From contig NJFT01000137.1 in NCBI GenBank assembly GCA_002221725.1, forward strand, positions 44,332-108,331: a stretch of 64,000 nt of DNA. Reading direction: 5' to 3'. The translations under genes were made by a program, and so were the position numbers. This stretch comes from Scedosporium boydii (taxonomy: Eukaryota; Ascomycota; Sordariomycetes; Microascales; Microascaceae). Under the pieces are notes generated by a model, which worked only from the letters and a program-made list of their open reading frames with translations, made no database searches and was not told the origin of the DNA. Positions 10,824-21,596 of the stretch are shown piece after piece. Position 1 is the first letter of the stretch. Every line of letters begins with the position of its first letter.

Positions 10824-12258
10824 GGATCATTGATCTCTTGATGAGTTGATCCATCCGACTCTTCCTTTCTCAAAGCCCAGCTCTCAGCACTTAGCGGCTA
10901 GCACCATCGATGGCAGCTCAGGAGCCGACAGCAAGCTGCCTCAACTCTGCCAGGCGTAACATAAAGCGACGAGAGGAGAATCGGCGCAAGTGGGGGGGTT
11001 TCGGACGAATCCAATGCTCGCACAGCTTCCACGAAGTGTGTCGAATACTACTTCGTACTCCATACTTAAACAGACTAAGCTGCCCTTTCAGTGTGCAAGG
11101 AGAGGAGACTTGCCTCAAGTTAAGTTTTCCTTGGTCACCTGGCACTTTCCATGCTTTAATTTCAAGTGTACCACTTCGAGCTACTGTTGGCGACGTGTCG
11201 GTAATTTTTGGGCCCGGCGTCCTCTACCATCTCACCCTCTCTTTTGCCTCTAGGAAGCACACTACACGACTGCGAGCAGGGAGTGAAAGGAACGGCATCT
11301 ATGATTCCCGTGAGACCAGAGAATCAGAGCGCTGGTGGTTGGCCTGGCTGTCGCCGGCCAAGCACTTTTTTCTATAAGCCCTGTTCGTCTTTAGCAGGTT
11401 CTCCCTGCAAAACCAACGGCTATTCTCCCTATCCGTCCGTCCCATCTCTAGTCGACTTGGCAAGATTACTGAGGTTCTTCCTCTCTACTTGTACGAATTA
11501 CACTACCCCACTGGCCCACCTCGTCACTCGGGGTTTCCCTTTATGCATCAAATCGAGAAATCTCCCCGCCTCTGAATCTGCCTAGTCCTTCCTGCTCGTC
11601 AGGACACTCCAAGCAGAAACGTCACGTCACCGCCTGACTACACTAGCTCAGCATCGTCGACAGACAATGTTCAATTTAACGGGATAGAACGTGAAGCATC
11701 GATCAATGTGCTCACTACACCGCCCTGGCCAGTGTAGCTTCGGTGCGTTCCTGTCCCATCTCTAGACTGATTCCACTGCATCCCACCCCTTCTCCCACAA
11801 GTGCTTAACGCTTCCGAACTATGAAGTACACTCTGTATAATAAGTAACGTACGCTCCGTAAGGAAGCTCCCAAGACAGGATCTTGGATGAGATGATGCTC
11901 CGCGAAGTGGGGCGAAGAATGCCGAAAGCGCGAGAGGAGATGCCTCGTAAATTGCACCGTGATCCAATAATCCACCCTGGTTCTCAGGCAGGCAGAACAA
12001 GGTCCGGGGGATCGGTAGGGATGTATGCGAGTGTGCATTTTCTGCGCACCTCTCAAGGCCAAGGCTGGTCAACCCTGGTTCAACCCTCCACTGGCCACTA
12101 GGGAGCCCCGCTTCACTGGATGCTCATCTATCGCCCGCATTGACTAGTTGCAGTAGACACACCCACCTCTAAATTTCTGTCGCGGGATTGGATCCAAGCT
12201 GCAGTAAGTGGGGTATTGGATGGCTGCAAGACGCCTGCCACTGACACGGCGTAGACCG

Positions 12259-12289
12259 TCCCATGTCCCATCCCCCATCCCCCATCCCT
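12259..12289. repeat. Short 7-mer tandem repeat (TCCCATG / CCCCATC units)
   Basis: About four units of a CCCAT-containing 7-mer lie in tandem. It is low complexity with no assigned function. Confidence 0.6.
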
Positions 12290-15200
12290 ACACACAAAGC
12301 TTGAAAAACATATCACGCTTCGATGGAGGCGTGTTTGATGCGCTCTGGTGGATGTGGGATGTATGGGACGGGTTGGTAGTGGCGGTGCCTTGGGAGGGGA
12401 GGTAAATAGTGGCCACCCACAGACGAGGAGTAGGAAGTAAGGCAAGCGTCGAGGGGGTTGATATCCTCCGCATTCGGTCATTGCAGAGGGAAATTCTAAT
12501 TTTTCATTCTCTTTTTAGGAAACCACCCACATCGTCGCTATTTCCGTGTGGTTGCAGATGCAGCCTGGTTACACCCCGTTGAAGGCGACTTCCAAGTGGA
12601 CAGCGAGACTCTCAAAGCGCAAGGCTCCATTTGATTACCGAGTAATATATGAGGAAATTACTTCGTATTGGCTGCTTCGCACACTTGCCATCCTCCACCG
12701 CCTTCTCTATCCGTTTAATTTCGTCCGAGAGAGGCATATGGAGCGGAAGGAGCATATGCGGCGTTGAAGTCCAAAATGAATGTTGGCGAACGGACTGAGG
12801 TCCAGGCAACAGGTCGCGTGAGTCTTAGGGGCTTGCGGATATCAGTCCCCGCGATTCAATTGGCAAACCCGATTTTGTTGATCAATGAAGACTGAGCGCC
12901 GAGGCCCAATGACAAAACATCGGAGCAGCAGTCGATCCGATCCGATCCATTCTGCTAACGTTAGGTCGGGAAGCTATCCAAATCGCTGGTGGAAGTTCTT
13001 GATCGGATCTGTCAGTTTCTGTTAATTCACCTGAGAAAGGCCATTTGTCAACGGTAGGCAGTTCCTTTCATTGGAATAGACTCCGGGGCTCGACTCCCCG
13101 ACTCCCTGTCACTATGCTTCACAAGCCATTGAACACACGCATACCTTACGCACCCTCGGAGCGGGAATAGTTATTCAAGTCAGTCGCCCATCTGAAGACA
13201 AGGCTTGTTGCATACTATGGACGGCCCATGATAATAATTTAGGACCTATATAATTACTCCGTACTTGCGTAGGTGACCATGAAGAACGCAAACAGCGAGA
13301 CGGCTTTCATTTCTTCACTATGTACTTTGTATTTCGTTCGAAGTACTCAGTAGTCGAAACCCGAACTTTGGTGGCTGGCGAGGCGAACGATCGACATCCA
13401 ATTGATGTGCATGTACGAAGTAGTTTATGTGTATGTCCAGGGTACGATGCAGTGGCGCTCTCAATCCCCCAGTATAGGAACTCGAGTACTGAGGTAACCG
13501 TACCTGTATACTTGAAATCTACAAGCTGGCAGTGTCGTTTCATGGTGAGACCACTACGCGGCTTCTTCATCATCGGCGTCACACCACATTACCTTGACCA
13601 CTCTGCAATGAGACTTAGAACCATTTCCAATGCGTATATCGGTCAAGTACGCTAGTGTGATATTCCGAGTTTTCCAAGTTACATCAGGAAGAAGAGAAGA
13701 AGGAGATCCTGCCTCCCACGAAGACGACACCCCATCAATTGATCAGTGGCAACACGGCTCTCATAGTCTGGTTACACTGCTTTAGAGGAAGAAAGGAAGA
13801 AGCATGAAGTACACAGGTACTTCAGATTCATAGAAAACGGACAGGAAAGTGCCTGGGACCTCACTCAGGTCGGCGATCGCCACTTCCTGCACTGAGACAC
13901 GACATCCCTGTATGCAAGGATAATTTTTTGGGGGTCACCTGAGCAGAAGGTTTGGGGGGATGCAGATGGTGGATGCAGATGGTGTGTGGTACGTTCCTTC
14001 CAATTGACCGGGAATTGCACAAAGTCAACGCCTGGAAGCCGAAGTCGGTGCTAAAAGCTCGAAGTACTATTGACGTAGACTTACTTCTCATCAATTCTCA
14101 CCATCAGCTTTGTCTTGCACACCTCCTCGGACCCTCGACTTCTTTCAATAATATTGTTTGACAAGCATCCTATTCTCCGTTGCCTGAACAAACACTCTTC
14201 CCGGGCGCGCAGGGGTTCCATATTACTGATCCACTGGTTGGATCTGCATTGTATGGAGACGACATCCACGACACAGTTCGGAGCTGCAGGACACTTCGCC
14301 AGCCATATAAGCAGCAGCGGATTGGCCGAGGGTCAGATGCAAAGGGAAATGTTTGATGAGACCCCCGCTCCTGAACCCCCCATCAGAACAACCCCCGCCC
14401 TTGCCGGATGACGACGAGTGTGTGTCCATGGACTGAATGAACCGACACATGGGAATTGATAACATTATGGACGGGGGCTAGTAATATGCGCCTCACACGA
14501 GAAACCTATGGAGTACTGACCCCCCACGACAGGGGACCAAGGAGAGCTGGAGAAAGGTTCCTGCTATCTTTGGTGTGCGTGGTCGCAGGCCGTGGAACGC
14601 GCAGACATTTGAAATCATGCCAGCTACAATTCCAGGAAGGCGTGAGAGCAAGGTGGTCGGGGTGATGCGAACCGGCGACAAAAGAAGAGAAGGAAAGAAG
14701 GAAACGAAAACATATCTTGTGAGCTACTTGGTCCTCGTAACTTGTCGAGAGGATGGTCGTTGGATGGTCATTGATTGGGCCGGCTTGGTTCCTGTTCGAA
14801 TTCTCGGCTGGATCTCACCCACTTTTCTAGAACTCTTCTAGTGTCGCATTCGAAGAATTTTGCGCCCGCAACGAAGCACTCTCCACCACGGGAATGCTTC
14901 TTGATCGAACGGGCGACGAACGTTGGCCGATCTTTCTTTAATTTTTTTCCCCTTCCATTGTGGAGAGAAGCTGGTCTTTTGCATGGATCCACCCCCCTTG
15001 CTAAAACCAGCGAGGCTCATACTCCCATAGCTCTTCGACGGAATACAAGTACATCATCCACCCTTCTTCCTGCTCAGGATTCAATGCCACGTTTTTCCAT
15101 CGGAGATTCTACGACGTCGTACAACCCTCGAGGCAGTGGGTCAAACGGCAGGACAGGCAGGACCAGGCCATGGGAAATGTACAGTGCGATTCTCTCACCG

Positions 15201-16387
15201 ACCCAGGCAAGATACTTCCCCAGGTCCTCACCAAATCATAACCAAACAGAAGCAAGACGAGCTGCGGATCAGATCCAACCTCTAAGCACCCCCCAAGCAA
15301 GAAAGTTGCACCACCCCCGTCGTTGTCCTTCGTACGGAGTATGTCGACCCAGGCCACGCTGGTGGGAACCATTCGATGCTCACAACCTGGTGAAGCCAGC
15401 TGATCCCATCGAAGCGCTTATGTGGAGCTTGGCATGCCCTGTATAGCCTTGATGATCTCCAGATGTCACCGTGGCAGCCTCGATATCCTTATCTCTCGGC
15501 AGACGACTGGGAAACGTAATGGCGTGCTATCTCTTGAAATAGGGGCTGACTATTCACGTACTCCCGTATATCATCTGGCCATGTCTGCCTTCTCGGAGAT
15601 TACATTTGGGGCCTGAACGACTGTTGCAAGAGAGCAAGCACGAACCCTCCCACTTGGAAACTAACCAACCAGGCGGCTGGACAGGCCTAGCGCCCCCAAG
15701 CCGAGACGGTGAGGCAGACCCTATGACCCCATGGGAACGAAATCGACGACAGAATTCCCGCGACCGAAATAAACAACTCTCGAGATATGCGTCGAAGCTT
15801 TAGCAAATATTCGCACAGCTGGAGACATCAACAACGGCGGGGATTCTCAACAGTAGAATAGCTTTTTTTCTCATTAAGAAGTGTATCTCTCAAATTTTTA
15901 GGAACGCCCTCGAAATCAAAGAAAACGACTAACGTAGTAGACCTTTCGTTACAATGCCAAAATGCGAAACCAAAACTCCAATCCCTTTCCCAAACCCGAA
16001 TCCGAACCCTAATTTAACACAATCTTTGAACTGTTCATACACGTTGAAAAATGAGAATCATAAGACCCTCGTCGGAAAAAAACACGCATGGAGGAGAGAG
16101 AGAGAATTCAATGGCGCCCATGTGCATGCGTTCCCAAACTTGACAATTTTTGCGCCGACAAAATGCAAAGTCGTTGTTTTGTTTTCCAGAGATAGTCGGT
16201 CGTATCCCTCCGATGCTCCAGAAATGCTCATTAACCGTCGTCGAGATCGTCAAAAGACCTCAAGATTTACTCGACAACGAAGCGTAAGACAAGAGACAAT
16301 CTAACGCAGAAGAATCCAAATCAGGACTCAAATTCAACACCTCGCCCCCATCCACTCCGAAAGAAACGTAGTGATAAATTCAACTCG

Positions 16388-18584
16388 TTAGTTCCTGTTC
16401 TTGGGCTGGGAGAGCATCTTCAAGCGGCTCAGGCTAATGCCGGGCTTCCTCTTGACAGGGCTGTCCCTCGTCAGCGGCTGAGAACTAGCCCTCGAGATCT
16501 GAGCCTTCTTGATGCTAGTAGGAGTTTTGCCCACGAGCCTCGGGGCAAACAAGACGTCGCCTTCGGGGACGTGCTCGTTCTTCCTCTTCTTGGCAGCACG
16601 CTCCGCCTCCTCGCGCTCGGCGTCTTCCTCGTCGCTCGAAGGTCGGTGGCGCTTCTTGTTTCGCATGCCGTGAGAAATGCCCGGGAGGATTTTCATGGGA
16701 GACTTGTTTTCCTTGTTGCTGCCGCTGGTAACGTTCGCCTTGCCGGCATCCATGACGCTATTGGGGAAGCTTCCGGGGATGGGGAGAATGGAGGCTCGGA
16801 CGTGGCGGATGCTCGATTGGCCGGCGGAACCGCCGAAGCCGGTGGGTGAGACGCTCTTGAAGCTGATCGTGTGGTCGCTGCGGAAGGTAAACGTTCCGGG
16901 AACCGAGGGAGGGGGCATGCTGCCGCTCTTTTCCTCCCTGTTGCTGGGCGACATGCCACTGAAAACGGAGAGATCCGGATAAGCCACGTCGCCGGTGTTA
17001 TTGGCGGTGCCGGCCATGACGGAGTCGACGCTCGGATACTGAGCCTCTTCAGCTCGCGACGACTGACTTGCCTTGGCCCTGAACTTGAAGATACTGCTGG
17101 ATGGCATGGGCGTGGGTGAGTTCTTCTGAGCCGTTATGGCCTCCTTGCGAAGAGGCGTCGCGTTCAGGCGCTTCGACAGCTTCCGCCTAGGGGTAGTAGC
17201 GCAAACGGGAATCGGGGGAAGGGCCTTGTCCACGCGAGGAGGGTGAGGAGTTTTAGAGAGTCCGGCGGGACGCGGGAGCGCACTTCCGGGCTTCTTCTCA
17301 TTGTCGCCCTTCTGGCCTCTGAGGATCGATTTGACCTTCTCGAACCGGCCAGGGCTCAGAATGCGTCTGGTAGGAGTGGCTACTCCAGCCGTAGGATTGC
17401 CCGCCATAGCTAGCTTTTTGGGGCTCGAAAGTTCGGGCTTAGATGGAGACTTGACGAGATTAACGGTCGGTCCCTTCACTGCAGCTCGTGCCAGGGATGA
17501 CTTGGTAGGACTGGCAAGGTTCATAGTAGACTGAGATCGAACCAAACCACCAGGTACGGCATCAACACCGCTGGACTTGGGGCGAGGGATTGAGCTGGTA
17601 TCGCGAGAGACTGGGCGGCTGCTGGATGCGTCATCCTCGAGACGCTGCTTGAACCTCTTCGCGGGAGTAGGGGGGTTGCTCTCAACGGGGATGCGACTCT
17701 TGATGGGTGAGCCTGCGGCAGGAGTCTTGCGGTGGCGTGGGGTCTCAGGCTCATCAAGCCTCGCCTTAGACTGAGAGCGCTTGATTCCGGACCTCAGAGT
17801 AATGGGAGACGCTAGCTCATCCAAGTTGGCTCGCGAAGAAGAACGCTTAATGCCGGCAACAGGAGTTAACTGGTTGCGGAGGGCTCGGAAAGCGGACGGG
17901 TGGTTCTCGATGGAATCCATCTTCTTGAATTCAGCCATGTGGGCCGCACTAAAGCGGCCAGACTTTCCTTTGGGCCTGGCAATCTTTCGCCCACCGTTTC
18001 GCTGCGTCTCCTCCTCTTGCTCTCGCTCGCGTTGAGCAGCGAGCTCGGCCTTGATCCTAGCTGCCTCATCTCGCAACTCATTCATCATCTCTTGAGCGCG
18101 AGTACTCAAACCTAGGTCGGCGGCGGTGCCTTGACGCGTAAACGTAAATGTAAATGGGGATGATGGGGGTGCCTTGGAGGGCGTGACCTGAGTCACACCA
18201 GAAGGTAGTTGGTTGCCCTTCTTTTCGCTTGGCTTGATGTCCGTAAATCCAAGGCGAAGATCCGAGGAAGGGGGGGCCATCGTCTTTTGGGCCTTGCTGG
18301 GGTGCATCTCGGACATAGGAGGCTTGATCGGCGACGAAGACGAGGGCGTTGAGGGCATTTTGACGATGGCGGGCCGCGACTGTTTCTTGGCCTCGGAGGC
18401 ATCGTGGATGGGCTCGTTGCTTTCAGAAACGGTATCAAGGCTTGGTGTCGGGGCTTTCTTGGGCGTCTGGCACAGGAGAGGCGAGGTTAGCGTCGGGCAG
18501 GAACCAGCAAAAGTGCACGGTTTCTTCAATGGGATTTACCTTTGCAGAGGCCAATCTCTTAGACCTGCGACGAGGCGGTGACAT
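16388..18584 (-). CDS. Ser/Pro/Lys-rich protein with NuSAP-like motif, function unknown
   Basis: Two exons, 18584-18540 and 18466-16388, make 707 residues; the 73-nt intron has a gtaaat donor and ccag acceptor. The start MSPPRRRSKRLASAK is basic. The body is low complexity and rich in Ser, Pro and Lys with many SP/TP sites. Visible elements are a coiled-coil stretch (from ~LSTRAQEMMNELRDEAARIK), the segment AHMAEFKKMDSIENHPSAF, three related repeats (IKRSSSRANL, IKRSQSKARL, LVRSQSTMNL) and short FxF motifs (FTFTFT, FKF, FTF). A basic tail follows (KKRHRPSSDEEDAEREEAER). The H-x-x-x-F-x-K-M-x-S-I pattern recalls NuSAP-type spindle/microtubule proteins, but this is a weak likeness. A nuclear or mitotic role under CDK control is inference. 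The gene model itself is solid. Confidence 0.8.
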
Positions 18585-18941
18585 GATGATCGGTTGTCGA
18601 CTCGAGACTTTGGTATTGTTTGTTGAAGATGCTGACTGTGGATGAAGATTATCGGTGAAGGAATGCGAGCGGAGGATTAACGGGAACCTTGTCAATAAAA
18701 CCCACTGTTGCGGATTTGTGTGCGGGTAACATGGATAGGGTGGGATAGGGAGACGTGATGGTTGGGGAGAAAGCCGATGAACCAATGTTATTTTCAGGAT
18801 CAAGGCACGATGTGGGGAGCTCCAGTTCAGAAAGTAAACAAACCCAAGAAAACATTGACCAACCGCGGCGGAGGGCACCGGCCGTGCCGTTACAACGTGT
18901 CCGCACTTAATCGCACGTTTTGTGACATGATCTTTCGAAGA

Positions 18942-18949
18942 TTACGTCA
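18942..18949 (+). promoter_or_regulatory. TTACGTCA, CRE/Atf1-type bZIP site
   Basis: TTACGTCA matches the known T(G/T)ACGTCA consensus of fungal Atf1/CREB bZIP factors. It lies about 360 bp upstream of the start at 18584. Binding is not shown. Confidence 0.3.
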
Positions 18950-20443
18950 GTGAAGGTTTTCTTTTCCAAGAGTTGCCACTTGGTGTCATTTGATCAGTTA
19001 TCTGATTATGTCATACGGTGCTTCACGAGAGTGGTCGAAGTGTTGCGAGAAAGATGTCCGAATAGGGAAAGAGGTCGTGTGAGTTCAGAATCAATGACGT
19101 ACGAGGGCCTTCCAGGTTGCGGAATCATAGTTTACGGCCTATTCTAAACGACTCTCGCATTCTGAGTCCGAATTCAATATCGACGCGCTCAATTCGATAT
19201 GATTCTCACTCAACTTAGCCTGCTTTTCTGTCCATCTCTTCGCGAGGCTGATCCTGTAATGATCCAAGAGGCGGCCGTTAAACCTTCAGCAGCATCACTC
19301 GAAGCTCTCTTGATGATTGATAAGAGGCATCATCAGTCACCGATCTCGATCCCGACATCCAAACTCTAAATTCATACAAGCCTAAGTGGCAGAAAGGCGG
19401 CTGGATTCCGAGCAAACCCCGTTCTCCGGGAATATGTCGAGCCAAGTCAGAAGCGCCGGGCGTGAAGCTGAAACTAGACCCTGAAACCTAGAACCATGAG
19501 AGCCCAGACTGCCTTGCCCTCTGATATTTCTTGGCGCATCGACTAGCGGCTAGCGGAGATCTGTGCTGTTGCTCTATGTATTATACGAACTACGAAATAG
19601 CTGCCTCTTTTCTCTTGGCAACAATGAATAGATGCATTTTCTTCCCCTGGGGGGGGCAATTCGCCAAGAAGTTGCTCCAGGCTTTGGAGATTCGTGCACC
19701 ATCGGGCGGATTCACAGAGTTTCCAGGGATAAAAAATTGTGATTTTCCTTGGCACTCCTACGCCTCCGAATAGAACCGCAAAGAGCAGGATCAAGCGATA
19801 TCATCGGGCAACAAACAAATCTTGGCAGATTGATATGGTGGTTAGCAGGGCGTAGGGGAAACATCCCCGAGGTATGCTTTGTTCTGGAACTTCAGAGAGG
19901 AACGACAGCGTCATGGAAACCGCCGACTCACCGAATGGAGATTCTGGCGATGCTATGGTGAGAATAGGATAGAGTTGAGGCTTTTCATCCAGTGAGCACG
20001 CGACCTCTTTCCGGAATAGGGAGGCAATCGTGGCGAAAAGCTCTGGGGAGGGATCGTCCGAAGCTAGCTCAGCTCTGCCAGAATAACATTCGTCTGGAAA
20101 GGGGTCAAATAGTAAGGTTTAGGTTACACGCAGGATCCCCGAGGATCACTAAAAATAGGATTTACCTTGACGTCTGGCTGTTTTCGGCATGCTTAACATG
20201 ACATCGGCCAAAGGCCGGCCGTGAACTAGTACGAAACCATGGCCCGGACCCGTGTGGGCGTACAAGTGCTCATCTCCTTCTTACGCCCGACGGCGTGGAC
20301 CCCTTGCGAGGTCCTTGATGTTGGACTCGGCATTCGCGTTGACGTGCCAAGAAGACGGGGCCAGAGTCATTAGACCCAGGGTGAAGATCTAGATTATCTA
20401 GATTACCAGATGGCAGGCCGTTGAGGCCCCATCATCGGATGCA

Positions 20444-20451
20444 TATAAATA
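20444..20451 (+). promoter_or_regulatory. TATA box (TATAAATA) of the secreted-protein gene
   Basis: TATAAATA lies 274 bp upstream of the start codon at 20725. It is followed by a pyrimidine-rich stretch (about 20525-20580), as is common around fungal transcription starts. This suggests a strong, inducible promoter with a leader of about 200 nt. Confidence 0.55.
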
Positions 20452-20724
20452 TCGCCTCTGCTTCCACGTCTATCTGGATTCGAAAGGAGACAGATTCGCA
20501 TCATCAGTCGATCTATTACATTCATCCTCAGCTTTCCCTCATTCTTTCTTTCTTCCTTTACTTTGTTGCAATTCGCTTCTTGCAGCTGGTCTGACCCATT
20601 TTCTGTCTGGTTGTCTTGATTACACCCTCTCGTCTACTCCGCTCCCATCTCCTTCTTAGCCCTTTCTGCCTCGGTCGTTCTCGACTCAGTTCTTCTTAAC
20701 TTTCGCTTCCCAACGTCATCCAAC

Positions 20725-21596
20725 ATGCATCTTCTTCGCACTCTCGTTCTCGCCTCTGAGATCCTCGCCGCCGCTGCTTTGGCCCTCCCACACAACCAAC
20801 AGCAAGCAGCGGGGAACAATGGCGTCCAGACCACCCGAGGCCGTGGCCGTGGCGGTAACAGAAACAACGGTGGTGCTGCTGGTGGTGCTGCTAGTGGTGC
20901 TGCTGGTGGCGCGGCTGGAGGTGCTACAGGCGGTGGTGCCACCGAAGGCGGCGAGGGTGAAGGTAACGAAATGGAGCAGCAAGGCCAGTTCAACACCGTC
21001 ATCGAGCTCGGTGGTGGCGATATCAAGACTGACACTCTCTTCCCCCCTGGTGTAAGTCCCTATCCCTCTTTGCCTGTGATGTATGGTTATCTAATGTTCT
21101 TGAATAGGTCAACGGTGTCCTCGAGGTCGAGTTCCAGAACCCCGCTGCCCGTCAGCTAGCCGTTGTGGAGAATACCAAGCCCGGAAATGCCCCCGTCGGC
21201 TTTGACTTCCTCGAGCCCGTCTCCTACCAAATTGCCATCAACGGCGGAACTCGCGGTCTCACTCTCCAGAAGGTCGACTACATTCTCAACGCTGGCAGTA
21301 AGTTCTCTTATTCCTCAATGATTTATGAATCGGTCGGCCAATAATGACACTCTTTGAAACAAACAGACGCTCTAGATATCAGTAAGGGCCAGGTCGGCCG
21401 CCTTTGCACCGAGAGCAACACCTTCGTCATCGGTGCCGGCGTTGGTGAGCTCGAGTTCGAGGCCGAAGAGAACGAACTCACCCTTACGGTCGACGACCTT
21501 AATGGCGAGTGGGCATTCTTCGTCCCCACCGGCACCGGGGCTGCTGCTGGCGGCTCCAACTCGACCACTGGTGGCTCCAATTCTACTGCTACGTAG
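20725..21596 (+). CDS. Secreted protein with Gly/Ala-rich linker, function unknown
   Basis: Three exons, 20725-21051, 21108-21297 and 21367-21596, give 248 residues; both donors are gtaagt and the introns are 56 and 69 nt. An N-terminal signal peptide (MHLLRTLVLASEILAAAALA) is followed by a Gln/Asn patch, an RGRGRGG motif and a Gly/Ala repeat region (about residues 45-80). A compact domain begins near FNTVIELGGGDIKTDTLFPP and ends near WAFFVPTG. The C-terminus is Gly/Ser/Thr-rich with NST sequons and no hydrophobic GPI-type end. The folded part looks like a small beta-rich extracellular domain with a single clear Cys (GRLCTES). I do not recognise the family. The TATA box and leader fit an abundant secreted product. 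It could be cell-wall-associated or an effector-like protein; neither is shown. Confidence 0.85.

Larger units (their letters stand above)
9573..16387. other. 6.8-kb gene-poor region upstream of the bZIP gene
   Basis: No ORF here resembles a protein; the longest (about 155 and 223 codons) are mosaics without domains or consistent splice structure. The region holds a GACCGA tandem repeat, a 7-mer repeat near 12260, four exact TACTTCGTA/TACGAAGTA elements and related TACTCCGTA and TACGGAGTA forms. It could contain a long promoter or leader of the bZIP gene, a non-coding RNA, or decayed sequence. Confidence 0.45.
18585..20724. other. Divergent intergenic region (2.1 kb)
   Basis: This is the shared upstream region of the Ser/Pro/Lys-rich gene (-) and the secreted-protein gene (+). 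It contains a TTACGTCA site near the left gene, GATA motifs near 19317, and a TATA box and CT-rich leader near the right gene. I see no coding sequence. Confidence 0.5.

Noticed and set aside
10910..11377. 155-codon ORF upstream of the bZIP gene
   Set aside because: No domain, no plausible promoter or splice context, and mixed composition typical of random sequence.
14775..15446. 223-codon ORF in the gene-poor region
   Set aside because: Long by chance in a ~50% GC region. The protein has no domain or compositional sign of selection; conservation would be needed to revive it.
15954..16020. Telomere-like run (CCCAAACCC, GAACCCTAA)
   Set aside because: Only scattered CCCAAAC/CCCTAA-like words occur, not a tandem TTAGGG array.
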